Assembly: GCA_963794155.1 (NCBI GenBank)
Contig: CAWCCX010000013.1
Coordinates: forward strand, 489,600-553,599
Origin: Roseiarcus sp963794155
GTDB taxonomy: Bacteria; Pseudomonadota; Alphaproteobacteria; Rhizobiales; Beijerinckiaceae
Direction of reading: 5' to 3'
DNA: 64,000 bases
Part shown: piece by piece, positions 25,833 to 34,045 of the stretch
Layout of the letters: every line of letters starts with the position of its first letter
Numbering within the stretch: the first letter of the stretch is position 1
Notes under the pieces: model-generated
The model's database searches: none
The model's input: only the letters and a program-made list of their open reading frames with translations
Told to the model about the DNA's origin: nothing
Translations under genes and position numbers: made by a program

Positions 25833-26510
25833 ATGAGGAAACTCGGTTTAGCTTTGGCCGCGGCCGGCGCCGCGTCACTCGCATGCGCCGGAGCGCGGGC
25901 GGATACGGTTGTTTATAACGGCGGCAGTCCGAACCAATTGGGTACCTATTACGCGGATACTTCCGGCCTTGCGGCCGTATACATAAGTTTCGTCCTTCCG
26001 ACGGGGGTAAGCGATATCAGCGACGCGGAATGGTGGGGCGGGTGCTACCCCGCGACAAATTGCGGCTCATCACCCAGCTTCACTATCGGCGTCTTTGCTG
26101 ACACGGGGGGGTCGGGGCCGGATCTTACCTCACCAATCGAAGTCCTTTCCGTTGGGACCGCTGACCAGACGGCGACGGGAAATCTGATTACGACCCCCGG
26201 GCTACCATCATACACGGAATATGTGTATAATGTAGGTTTTCCCGCGATTTCGCTGACCCCCGGGACCACGTACTGGTTCGGCATCACGGGGACGACCGGG
26301 ATGGGAGATTTCGGCGTCGAGACGACCTCGAATGCACCGGCGGGCGCGCTGGCCTACCAGCAATTCTTCCCGACGGCGCCGGGCGAAATCAATGCGGAGC
26401 TGGCTCTCAGTCTCACCGCTCCCGAGCCTTCGACCTGGGCGATGATGCTGCTTGGCTTCGCCGGCCTCGGTTTCCTTGGCTACCGAAAGCGCGCGGCGCT
26501 GATGGCCTGA
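25833..26510 (+). CDS. PEPxxWA-CTERM sorting domain protein
   Basis: A 225-residue exported protein with a signal peptide (MRKLGLALAAAGAASLACAGARA). The middle is Thr/Gly/Ser-rich and probably all beta. The C terminus has PEPSTWAMMLLGFAGLGF followed by LGYRKR: a PEP motif, a hydrophobic helix and a basic tail. Such proteins are processed by an exosortase (EpsH/XrtA) and are linked to exopolysaccharide or biofilm. No exosortase gene is in the window. A strong terminator follows 22 bases after the stop. A TTGACA at 25723-25728 could be a -35 box, but no good -10 box is seen. Confidence 0.85.
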   Translation: MRKLGLALAAAGAASLACAGARADTVVYNGGSPNQLGTYYADTSGLAAVYISFVLPTGVSDISDAEWWGGCYPATNCGSSPSFTIGVFADTGGSGPDLTSPIEVLSVGTADQTATGNLITTPGLPSYTEYVYNVGFPAISLTPGTTYWFGITGTTGMGDFGVETTSNAPAGALAYQQFFPTAPGEINAELALSLTAPEPSTWAMMLLGFAGLGFLGYRKRAALMA

Positions 26511-26532
26511 AGACGTCGTCACGTAAACTCGG

Positions 26533-26559
26533 AAAAGGCCGCTCGCTGCGGCCTTTTTT
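26533..26559 (+). terminator. Rho-independent terminator after the PEP-CTERM gene
   Basis: AAAAGGCCGC, loop TCGCT, GCGGCCTTTT plus two more T: a perfect ten-pair stem with an A-run before and a T-run after. It is the clearest intrinsic terminator in the window, and its symmetry allows action in both directions. Confidence 0.92.
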
Positions 26560-26604
26560 GTTGCGGCGTTGTCGCGCGCAATGAGGCGCGGCGGCCCTTC
26601 TCGG

Positions 26605-26736
26605 CTACGACCAGCTGTAGGCGAACATCCCCATGACCACGAGGATGATGACGGCCGCCAGCACGTAATGCTTCGCCTCCCAGTCGTGCATGGTGAGGAG
26701 GGGCTTGGCGGTCTTGGCAGGGCGCCGGGAGGCCAT
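26605..26736 (-). CDS. Small single-helix membrane protein (43 residues)
   Basis: ATG 26736 opens a 43-residue frame. A basic N-terminal part (MASRRPAKTAKPLL) precedes a helix (YVLAAVIILVVMGMFAYSW) and the stop. The charge pattern predicts the N terminus in the cytoplasm. I do not recognise the family. It is divergent from another small membrane frame at 26885. Confidence 0.5.
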   Translation of the reverse strand: MASRRPAKTAKPLLTMHDWEAKHYVLAAVIILVVMGMFAYSWS

Positions 26737-26884
26737 GGACTTGGCCTAGCACGAACCGCGGACGCGGCAAACATCCAGGCGCCTGCTCGTTTGCCACAAC
26801 GCCGTTTACCGGCGCGCGCTTGCATTTCCTCCGCCGCCGCGCTCTCATGGCGCCAGATCGCTCAACGGAAGCAGACTCGTGGAT

Positions 26885-27046
26885 ATGCTGCTCGCTGCCT
26901 TCGGATGCCTTCTGATGGCCGTCGGGCTGCTTATGGCCGCCAATCGGAGCGGTTACGTCTATTTCATCGTTGGGCCGCGCTCCGTCTTGGCGGTCGCGGC
27001 CGCAATCGCGGTATTCGGCTTCTGGCTGTTGCGCGGCAGCCATTGA
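26885..27046 (+). CDS. Small two-helix membrane protein (53 residues)
   Basis: The frame starts at ATG 26885 (or GTG 26879, which has GGAAG upstream) and ends at TGA 27044. It encodes two hydrophobic helices (LLAAFGCLLMAVGLLMAAN and SVLAVAAAIAVFGFWLL) separated by RSGYVYFIVGPR. No known family is recognised. It lies 121 bases upstream of the IscA-like gene in the same direction. Confidence 0.45.
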   Translation: MLLAAFGCLLMAVGLLMAANRSGYVYFIVGPRSVLAVAAAIAVFGFWLLRGSH

Positions 27047-27167
27047 GATGTCGCCGGCGCGCGGGCGGCTGGGTCGCCTCCAATCCCATCGCCCTGTCAA
27101 AACGGCCGGCGCGATGCTATATGTCACATGTCCGCCGGGCCTTGCACCCGGTCGATGGAGATTTGAG

Positions 27168-27554
27168 ATGGCGTCCCGACTGTTACGGCGACAGGTGATG
27201 ACTTTGACCGACGCGGCGGCGGCGCGGGTGCGCGAACTGACCGCTTCCGCCAGCAAGCCGATCGCGGGCGTGCGCGTGGGCGTGAAAAACGGCGGCTGCG
27301 CCGGCATGTCCTATACGATGGAGCTCGCCGAGACCGCGTCGCCCCTCGACGAGATCGTCGAGGACAAGGGGGTTAAGCTCCTGATCGACCCGAAAGCGGT
27401 TCTGTTCCTGCTCGGCTCGCAGATGGATTTCAAGGTCGACCGCCTGTCGGCGAGCTTCGCCTTCTCCAATCCCAACGAGACCTCGGCCTGCGGCTGCGGC
27501 GAAAGCGTCGCGATCACCCCGGCGAGCCCAGAGGCGCTCAACGCGCCGGCCTGA
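27168..27554 (+). CDS. Iron-sulfur cluster assembly protein, IscA/SufA (HesB) family
   Basis: ATG 27168 gives 128 residues. A-type carriers deliver Fe-S clusters to apoproteins. The three cluster-binding cysteines are present: GGCAGMSY (residue about 45) and the C-terminal CGCGESV pair. RVGVKNGGCAGM and DFKVDRLSASFAFSNPNE are typical. It is not next to other suf or isc genes here. Confidence 0.9.
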   Translation: MASRLLRRQVMTLTDAAAARVRELTASASKPIAGVRVGVKNGGCAGMSYTMELAETASPLDEIVEDKGVKLLIDPKAVLFLLGSQMDFKVDRLSASFAFSNPNETSACGCGESVAITPASPEALNAPA

Positions 27555-27574
27555 ACCAATACGCATGGATGCCG

Positions 27575-28629
27575 TCAGCGGCTAAAGGCTGCCTGTAGAT
27601 CTTTCTGCCCTTGCACGCCGTTCTGGAGCAGCAGCATCAGCAAGATGCGAGCCTTCTGTGGGGGTAGGTCGTCGCCCATAACGGCCCCGGCTTCCACCAG
27701 CGTTTTGCCGCCGCCGTCAAACCCGTAGTTGGGAAGCACGCGTCCATTGGGCACGCGCGAAGTGATAACGACTGGGATTCCCTTGCCGATCGCCTGCTTA
27801 ATGGAGGCGAACATCGGCTGGTTCACGTTGCCCAAGCCCAGCCCCTCGATGATGAGGCCCTTCGCGCCGTGGTCGACGGCGGCCTGCACAAGGGAGCCAT
27901 CGGCCCCTCCATACATTGCCACGATCTCGACGGCTGGCATCGTATCAACCTTGATTGGCACGTGCTGTCGCCGTCGGGGCGCGCGGTCGAAGACGACCCG
28001 ATCGAAGTCCACCTCGCCGAGAAAGCCGTAATCACCCGATTTGAAGGTTTCCACGCTGGAAGTGTGCGTCTTGGTCACCTCCCGCGCCGCGTTGATCTGG
28101 TTGTTCATGACCAGCATCGCGCCCATGCCGGTCGAGGCTTCATCCACGGCGATTCGAACCGCATTGAGCAGGTTGCGCGGCCCGTCGAAGTCCGGCTCTG
28201 AGGCTATGCGCTGAGCGCCGACGAGCACAATCGGCTTGGGGGAATCGACCGTCAGGTCGAGCCACCAGGCGGTCTCCTCTAGCGTGTCAGTACCGTGCGA
28301 AATGATAACTCCAGCCACTTCGGGGCGGGCGAGCGCGGCTTCGACGGCGCGGGTTAAAGCAATCCAGCGCGGCGGGTCCATGTAGTCGGAGGGGACGTTC
28401 GAGAGGTTGTCTACCTCGACCCTAGCGTACTTGGTGACTCCGGCACCGTGGCGAGCAGGTCTTCGCCAGACATGGCGGGAACGGGCGCGCGCTTAATCGG
28501 GTCGATTTTCATGGCGATGGTGCCGCCGGTGGCGAAAAACTCGACCACGGGCTTTCCGTCGTCTGCAAACGCCGCCGAGGCGATCAGACAAGCAAAAACC
28601 GGCAACATGGCTGCAAACCTGTTGCGCAT
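27575..28629 (-). pseudogene. Periplasmic type II L-asparaginase, frameshifted
   Basis: The N-terminal part (28629-28441) has a signal peptide (MRNRFAAMLPVFACLIASAAFA) and the first catalytic motif EFFATGGTIAMKIDP with the nucleophilic Thr. After LLATVP a one-base deletion near 28440 (CCGGAGTC where CCGGGAGTC is expected) moves the sequence to another frame. That frame continues VTKYARVEVDNLSNVPSDYM and runs to 27575, with the second motif IISHGTDTLEETAWW. Rejoined, the protein is about 350 residues, normal for the family. Asparaginase II hydrolyses Asn to Asp and ammonia. The internal ATG at 28381 would give a fragment lacking the catalytic Thr. Confidence 0.88.
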
Positions 28630-28735
28630 CGATCATCCTCCCTCATGTGCTTCTAGCGAGCACTCGGGCAGATCGGACGATGGGCCCTTTCGCCATCTCA
28701 CGCAAGGCCGCGCTCAACGAGCGCGGCTACAAATC

Positions 28736-30334
28736 TCACTCTTCCGCTTCTATCGGCTCGCGCGCGGGCTTGGCGCGCGCTTTCACCGGGCGGAGGAGGA
28801 AGTCGGGCACATGGTCGCCGAGTCCGATCACCGGCGCGTCGACATCTCGGCGCGGCTGCGCTCCATCGTGGCGCGGAGAAGGGTCGGCGAAGCGCGGCGC
28901 GCGAGCAGGCGGGCCATTCGCCGAATCGGCCGGTCCTCGTTCGCGCCCGGCGCGCTCCCGGCGTGGAGAGGGTTCAGCGAGCCTGGAGGCGGCAGGGGCT
29001 GAGGCGCGTTCCGCCTCGGCCGCGATGCGCTCGCGGGGCCGGCGCTCGGCGTGATGGCGGCGCGAATCGGGATGCCGGACGGCATGCCGGTCCGGGCGCT
29101 CGCCGTTCTCGACCGGAGCGCCCGCGCGCTCGGGGCGCCGGTGAGCGCCGCCACGGCCGCGCGAACCCTCGCGCCGCGGCGCTTCGGCCTCGTCGTCGGG
29201 GGGCAACTGGGCGCCGTCCTGCCACTCGATTTTGCGGGCGATGAGCTTCTCGATCTCGGCGATCGCCTTGTGGTCGATGCGAGACACGAGCGTCAGCGCG
29301 ACGCCCGATTTTCCCGCGCGGCCGGTGCGGCCGATCCGGTGCACGTAATCCTCGGAATGATGCGGCGCGTCATAGTTGATGACGTGGCTGACGTCGGGGA
29401 TGTCGAGGCCCCGGGCGGCGACGTCCGAGCAGACCAGCAGTTGGACCTCGCCGGCGCGGAACGCGTCGAGGGCCGCCATCCGCATCCGCTGGTCGAGATC
29501 GCCGTGCAGCGCAAGCACCGAGAAGCCGTGCTTCTGCAGTGAACGGTAGACCACCTGCACGTCGCGCTTGCGGTTGCAGAAGATGAGCGCGTTCTTAAAA
29601 TTGTCGGCCCCGCGGATAAGGCGCCGCAAGGTCGAGCGCTTCTCTTCCGGCGTTCCGCCCGAAGGCACCAGCGTCTGGGTGATGTTCTCGGCTGTGGTGG
29701 CGGCGCGGGAGACTTCGACGCGCACCGGATTGTGCAGGAACGTGTCGGCGAGGCGGGTGATTTCCGGCGGCATGGTCGCCGAGAAGAAGAGCGTCTGCCG
29801 GGTGAACGGCACCAGCTTGCAGATGCGTTCGATGTCGGGAATGAAGCCCATGTCGAGCATCCGGTCGGCTTCGTCGATGACCAGGATTTCGATGGCGTTG
29901 AGGAGCAGGCCGCCGCGCTCGGTGAAATCGAGCAGCCGCCCGGGCGTCGCGATGACGACATCGGCGCCGCGCGCGATCTTGGTCTCCTGATCGCCGAACG
30001 ACACCCCGCCGATGAGGAGCGCGAGGTTCAGCTTGTGGTTGACGCCGTACTTGCCGAACGCCTCCTCGACCTGGGCGGCGAGCTCGCGGGTCGGCTCGAG
30101 AATGAGGGTCCGGGGCATCCGGGCGCGGGCGCGGCCGCGCTCGAGCGTCGACAGCATCGGCAGAGTGAACGCGGCGGTCTTTCCGGTCCCTGTCTGGGCG
30201 ATGCCCAGTATGTCGCGGCCTTGCAAGGCGTAGGGAATGGCTTGTTCTTGGATCGGCGTCGGCGTGTCGTAGCCCGACGCTTCGACGGCTTTGAGCACTT
30301 TCTCGCTCAGGCCGAGTTCGTTAAATTTCATCAT
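28736..30334 (-). CDS. DEAD-box ATP-dependent RNA helicase (RhlE type)
   Basis: A 532-residue helicase. Motifs in order: the Q motif around YDTPTPIQEQAIP, AQTGTGKT (residues about 46-53), PTRELA, TPGR, DEAD (VIDEADRMLD), SAT, ARGLD and HRIGRTGRAG. The core ends at about 380; the last 150 residues are a charged Arg/Pro/Ala-rich tail, as in RhlE-like proteins that bind RNA non-specifically. Likely roles are ribosome assembly and mRNA turnover. It is transcribed away from the N-ATPase operon. Confidence 0.93.
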   Translation of the reverse strand: MMKFNELGLSEKVLKAVEASGYDTPTPIQEQAIPYALQGRDILGIAQTGTGKTAAFTLPMLSTLERGRARARMPRTLILEPTRELAAQVEEAFGKYGVNHKLNLALLIGGVSFGDQETKIARGADVVIATPGRLLDFTERGGLLLNAIEILVIDEADRMLDMGFIPDIERICKLVPFTRQTLFFSATMPPEITRLADTFLHNPVRVEVSRAATTAENITQTLVPSGGTPEEKRSTLRRLIRGADNFKNALIFCNRKRDVQVVYRSLQKHGFSVLALHGDLDQRMRMAALDAFRAGEVQLLVCSDVAARGLDIPDVSHVINYDAPHHSEDYVHRIGRTGRAGKSGVALTLVSRIDHKAIAEIEKLIARKIEWQDGAQLPPDDEAEAPRREGSRGRGGAHRRPERAGAPVENGERPDRHAVRHPDSRRHHAERRPRERIAAEAERASAPAASRLAEPSPRRERAGRERGPADSANGPPARAPRFADPSPRHDGAQPRRDVDAPVIGLGDHVPDFLLRPVKARAKPAREPIEAEE

Positions 30335-30645
30335 TGCTCGCTTGCGCGAATGCCTCGCATCCGCTTGGTGTCATATGGAGGCCTCGTGGACCCGCGTCAA
30401 TGCGTTCGCGGGTCCCGGCGCGCAAGCCTCGCGCCCGCGTCGGCGCGAAGCGCTCGCCGACGCATCGCCGGAGCCTTTATTCGCTCTCGGCGCGCTCCCC
30501 ATAGATCAAATTGGGAAAAAGTCAACAAATTGCGAGATGTCGCGCTTTGTCGCCGGCTTGCCGCGCTGCGGCGGCATGTCACACTTTGCGCGAGCCTGCC
30601 GCCGTGCGAAAGGCGGACGGTTCGCCAGATCCGGGAAGGCGTTCA
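30335..30645. other. Divergent intergenic region upstream of the helicase and N-ATPase operon
   Basis: About 310 bases between divergent genes. An AT-richer patch around 30500-30540 is the likely promoter area for the N-ATPase operon, but I see no convincing -35/-10 pair. A GGGAAGG ribosome site precedes ATG 30646. No gene is evident. Confidence 0.4.
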
Positions 30646-32073
30646 ATGGCGGGAGCGGGACGATCCGAGGGCCGGGTGGCGGCGATTCGCGGCGCGGTGG
30701 TCGACCTCGTGTTCGAGGACGGCCCGCCGCCGATCGGCGACGCTGTCGAAATCGCGGACGCGGAAGGGCGGATTGTCGTCGCCGAAATCCAGGCGCAGCT
30801 CGATGCCCGATTGGCGCGGGCGATTGCGCTCGAGCCGACGACCGGTCTGAGGCGCGGCGACGGCGCGCGACGAGCGGGCGGCCCGGTGACAATTCCGGTC
30901 GGCGAGGCGATACTCGGACGTCTGATTGATGTCCTCGGCCGGATCGGTGACCGCGGACCGCCCTTGCCGGCGGACGCGCCGCGCTGGCCGATCCACCGCA
31001 AGCCGCCGGCGTTCGCGGCTCAGACCGGCGCGACCCGGCTGTTCTCGACCGGGGTCAAGGTGATCGACCTCCTCGCCCCGCTCGCTCAAGGGGGAAAGGC
31101 GGCGATGTTCGGCGGGGCCGGCGTTGGCAAGACGGTCCTGGTGATGGAGCTCATCCACGCCATGGCCGAGACCTATCAGGGGATCAGCGTGTTCGCCGGG
31201 GTCGGCGAACGTTCGCGCGAAGGCCATGAGATGCTGGTCGACATGACCGAATCGGGCGTGCTCGCCCGCACCGCGCTCGTCTACGGGCAGATGAACGAGC
31301 CGCCGGGCGCCCGCTGGCGCGTGCCGATGACGGCGTTGACGATCGCCGAGTATTTTCGCGACGCGGAGCATCGCAATGTGCTGCTTCTGATGGACAACGT
31401 GTACCGCTTCGTTCAGGCGGGGGCGGAAGTGTCGGGGCTGCTTGGCCGCGCGCCCTCGCGGGTCGGCTATCAGCCGACGCTCGCCGACGAGGTCGCGGCG
31501 CTTCAGGAGCGCATCGCCTCGGTCGGCGACGCATCGGTGACCGCGATCGAAGCGGTCTACGTGCCGGCCGACGATTTCACCGATCCGGCGGTGACGACAA
31601 TCGCGGCCCACGTCGACAGCATGGTGGTGCTGTCGCGCGCAATGTCTGCCGAGGGCATGTATCCGGCGGTCGATCCGATCGCCTCGTCATCGATCCTCAT
31701 CGATCCGCTGGTGGTCGGCGAAGAGCATGTCGCGGTCGCGACCGAAACGCGGCGCGCAATCGAGCATTATCGCGAGCTTCAGGACGTCATCGCGCTCCTC
31801 GGCATGGAGGAGCTTGGCGCCGAGGACCGGCGCATCGTCGAGCGCGCGCGCCGCCTGCAGCGGTTCCTGACCCAGCCGTTCGCGGTGACCGAGGCCTTCA
31901 CCGGCGTTCCCGGCCGCTCGGTCGCGGTCGCCGACACCGTGGCCGGCTGCAAGGCGATTCTGGCCGGCGAATGCGACAATTGGCGCGAAAGCTCGCTTTA
32001 TATGGTGGGAGCGCTCGACGAGGCGCGGGCGAAGGAAGAAGCGGCGCGGCGCGCGGCGCCAGCGCCGGCGTGA
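30646..32073 (+). CDS. atpD: N-ATPase subunit beta
   Basis: The catalytic subunit of the second rotary ATPase, 475 residues from ATG 30646. The P-loop is GGAGVGKT (residues about 156-163), with GERSREGHEM and the Walker B-like LLLMDNVYRF further on. The segment PAVDPIASSSI matches the beta-subunit adenine-site region, which reads DPLDSTSR in standard F-type enzymes, so this is a divergent beta. It opens the atpDCQRBEFAG cluster, the order reported for the Na+-transporting N-ATPases. The housekeeping F-ATPase genes are not in this window. Confidence 0.93.
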   Translation: MAGAGRSEGRVAAIRGAVVDLVFEDGPPPIGDAVEIADAEGRIVVAEIQAQLDARLARAIALEPTTGLRRGDGARRAGGPVTIPVGEAILGRLIDVLGRIGDRGPPLPADAPRWPIHRKPPAFAAQTGATRLFSTGVKVIDLLAPLAQGGKAAMFGGAGVGKTVLVMELIHAMAETYQGISVFAGVGERSREGHEMLVDMTESGVLARTALVYGQMNEPPGARWRVPMTALTIAEYFRDAEHRNVLLLMDNVYRFVQAGAEVSGLLGRAPSRVGYQPTLADEVAALQERIASVGDASVTAIEAVYVPADDFTDPAVTTIAAHVDSMVVLSRAMSAEGMYPAVDPIASSSILIDPLVVGEEHVAVATETRRAIEHYRELQDVIALLGMEELGAEDRRIVERARRLQRFLTQPFAVTEAFTGVPGRSVAVADTVAGCKAILAGECDNWRESSLYMVGALDEARAKEEAARRAAPAPA

Positions 32074-32086
32074 AGCGCGGGGCGCC

Positions 32087-32545
32087 ATGAGCTCGAGCCT
32101 GACTCTCAACATCGCTACTCCGGCCAAGCTGCTCGTCGACGTCGAGAACGTCCGTTCGCTGCGCGCCGAGGACGAGAGCGGCGCGTTCGGCGTCCTGCCC
32201 GGCCACGCGGATCTCCTGACCGTGCTCCCGCCTTCGGTCGTGCGCTGGACGATGCAGGACGGAGCGATGCGCTATTGCGCGCTGAGCGGCGGCGTATTGC
32301 GGGTCGCCGGGGGCAAACGAGTCGCCATCGCCTGCCGGCGCGGCGCGGTTGGCGACGATCTTTCGGCGTTGCAGGCCGAGATCGAGGCGCTGCGCGCGGC
32401 TGAACTCGACGCCGACCGGAGAGCGCGGGTCGAGCAGACGCGGCTCCATGCGCGGGCGCTGCGCCAGTTGATGCGGTTCTTGAGACCGGGCGGCCGGCAG
32501 CTCGGCGAGGGCGAAGGGCCGTTTACGGGCGATGCTGCGCCATGA
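32087..32545 (+). CDS. atpC: N-ATPase subunit epsilon
   Basis: A 152-residue subunit of the central stalk. The N-terminal beta-sandwich opens LTLNIATPAKLLVDVENVRS and contains the family's GAFGVLPGHADLLTVLPP. The C-terminal helices are shortened. It lies directly after atpD, whereas in F-type operons atpC comes last; this is diagnostic of N-ATPase. The stop overlaps the atpQ start (ATGA at 32542). Confidence 0.9.
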   Translation: MSSSLTLNIATPAKLLVDVENVRSLRAEDESGAFGVLPGHADLLTVLPPSVVRWTMQDGAMRYCALSGGVLRVAGGKRVAIACRRGAVGDDLSALQAEIEALRAAELDADRRARVEQTRLHARALRQLMRFLRPGGRQLGEGEGPFTGDAAP

Positions 32546-32829
32546 TCGCGCCCAGTGACGCTCCGCACGAAAAATTGCAGGAAGCGACGGCTCGCGCGGC
32601 CAAACGCGCTGAAGCAGCCCGCGACGAGCGCGAACCCTCATTCGCGGCGCGGCTCGGCCAGATCGGCGTGCTCGGATGGGCGATTGTGACGCCGGTCCTC
32701 ATCGGCGTCGTCATTGGCCGCTGGCTCGACCGGACCTTCGACACCGGGGTTTTCTACACCGCGCCGCTCATCATGCTCGGCGCCGCGGCGGGCTTGTGGA
32801 CAGCGTGGCGATGGATGCATCGGCAATGA
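32542..32829 (+). CDS. atpQ: N-ATPase accessory membrane protein AtpQ (AtpI-like)
   Basis: A 95-residue protein with a charged N-terminal part and two helices (VLGWAIVTPVLIGVVIGRWL and FYTAPLIMLGAAAGLWTAW). It resembles AtpI, which helps assemble the c ring. Its position between atpC and atpR matches the N-ATPase cluster. It is coupled on both sides by four-base overlaps. Confidence 0.85.
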   Translation: MIAPSDAPHEKLQEATARAAKRAEAARDEREPSFAARLGQIGVLGWAIVTPVLIGVVIGRWLDRTFDTGVFYTAPLIMLGAAAGLWTAWRWMHRQ

Positions 32830-33086
32830 TCCTCGCGCTCATGATCGGCCTCGCCGCGGGCGCGGTCCTCGGCGCGGCGCACCTGGCTTCGCTGTGGGGC
32901 AGCGTGGTTCTCCTGCGCGACGGGCGCCCCATCCTCGGGGTCACGGTGCAGGCGTTGCGTTTCGTCGTTCTGGCGCTGGGGCTGGCCCTCATCGCGCGCC
33001 ACGGCGCGGCGCCGCTCCTCTCCGCGGCGTTCGGCGTCCTGGCCGCGCGCGCCCTTCTCTTGCGACGCTTGGAGAAGATGGCGTGA
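32826..33086 (+). CDS. atpR: N-ATPase accessory membrane protein AtpR
   Basis: I chose ATG 32826, which overlaps the atpQ stop (ATGA). The 86-residue product is mostly membrane-embedded, with about three helices (MILALMIGLAAGAVLGAAHL; ALRFVVLALGLALIARHG; SAAFGVLAARALLL). AtpR is found only in N-ATPase operons and is proposed to interact with the c subunit through its conserved polar residues. The stop overlaps the atpB start (GTGA). Confidence 0.8.
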   Translation: MILALMIGLAAGAVLGAAHLASLWGSVVLLRDGRPILGVTVQALRFVVLALGLALIARHGAAPLLSAAFGVLAARALLLRRLEKMA

Positions 33087-33787
33087 AATCGCCGCTCACG
33101 CTCGAGCCGCTGTTCCATATCGGCCCGGCGCCGATCACCGAGCCGGTTGTCGTCGCCTGGGCGGTCATGGCGCTGATCGGCGGCTTTGCGGCGCTGTCGA
33201 CCCGGCGCCTCGCGCTTGGGCCATCCAGGACCCAGGCGGCGGTCGAAATCCTCGTCAGCACGATCGACGATCAGATTCGCGGCACGATGCAGCGGGATCC
33301 GGCGCCGTTTCGCGCCCTGATCGGCTCGATTTTCCTGTTCACGCTGATCTCGAACTGGTCGTCGGTCGTCCCGGGAGTAGAGCCGCCGACCGCCCACATC
33401 GAAACCGACGCGGCGATGGCGCTGATTGTCTTTGCGGCCACCATCGGTTGGGGCGTGCGCTCGCGCGGACTTGGCGGCTATCTTAAGACGTTCGCCGAGC
33501 CGAGCTGGGTCATGATTCCGCTCAACATCGTCGAGCAGTTCACCCGGACCTTCTCGCTCATCGTCCGCCTGTTCGGCAACGTGATGAGCGGCGTATTCGT
33601 GGTCGGCATCGTGCTGACGCTGGCCGGGCTCCTCGTCCCGATCCCGCTGATGGCCCTCGACCTGCTGACAGGGACCGTTCAAGCTTACATATTCGCGGTG
33701 CTGGCGACCGTCTTCATCGCCTCCGCCGTCGGCGAACGCCGCAAGCCCTTCGCTGACGCGACGCCTGAAGGAGCGAGGATAACGTGA
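33083..33787 (+). CDS. atpB: N-ATPase subunit a
   Basis: The stator channel of the membrane sector, 234 residues from GTG 33083. The essential Arg lies in FSLIVRLFGNVMSG. Five to six helices are predicted, and the late helix LLTGTVQAYIFAVLATVFIA is the conserved ion-path helix. Coupled to atpR and atpE by four-base overlaps. Confidence 0.92.
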   Translation: MKSPLTLEPLFHIGPAPITEPVVVAWAVMALIGGFAALSTRRLALGPSRTQAAVEILVSTIDDQIRGTMQRDPAPFRALIGSIFLFTLISNWSSVVPGVEPPTAHIETDAAMALIVFAATIGWGVRSRGLGGYLKTFAEPSWVMIPLNIVEQFTRTFSLIVRLFGNVMSGVFVVGIVLTLAGLLVPIPLMALDLLTGTVQAYIFAVLATVFIASAVGERRKPFADATPEGARIT

Positions 33788-34032
33788 ACGATCTCATCCA
33801 AGCCGTCAGCATTTTCTCCGCCGCCCTGGCGGTGGGCCTCGGCGCGATCGGACCGGGCCTCGGCGAGGGCAGGGCGGTCGCGTCCGCAATGGAGGCGATC
33901 GCGCGTCAGCCGGAGGCGGCGGGAACGATTTCGCGCACGCTGTTCGTCGGCCTGGCGATGATCGAGACCATGGCGATCTATTGCCTGGTGGTCGCGCTCC
34001 TGGTGCTGTTCGCCAATCCGTTCATCAAGTGA
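33784..34032 (+). CDS. atpE: N-ATPase subunit c with a Na+-site signature
   Basis: The ring-forming proteolipid, 82 residues from GTG 33784. Helix 1 has GPGLGEGRA, with Glu28 at the place of Gln32 of the Ilyobacter Na+-ATPase. Helix 2 has AMIETMAIYCL: Glu61 is the ion-binding carboxylate, and Thr62 and Tyr66 match Ser66 and Tyr70 of the Na+ site. The loop ARQPEA is conserved. Two carboxylates per hairpin and the Thr/Tyr pair fit Na+ coupling, which is inference from known structures. Confidence 0.92.
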   Translation: MNDLIQAVSIFSAALAVGLGAIGPGLGEGRAVASAMEAIARQPEAAGTISRTLFVGLAMIETMAIYCLVVALLVLFANPFIK

Positions 34033-34045
34033 GGCTTCGGCCGCG

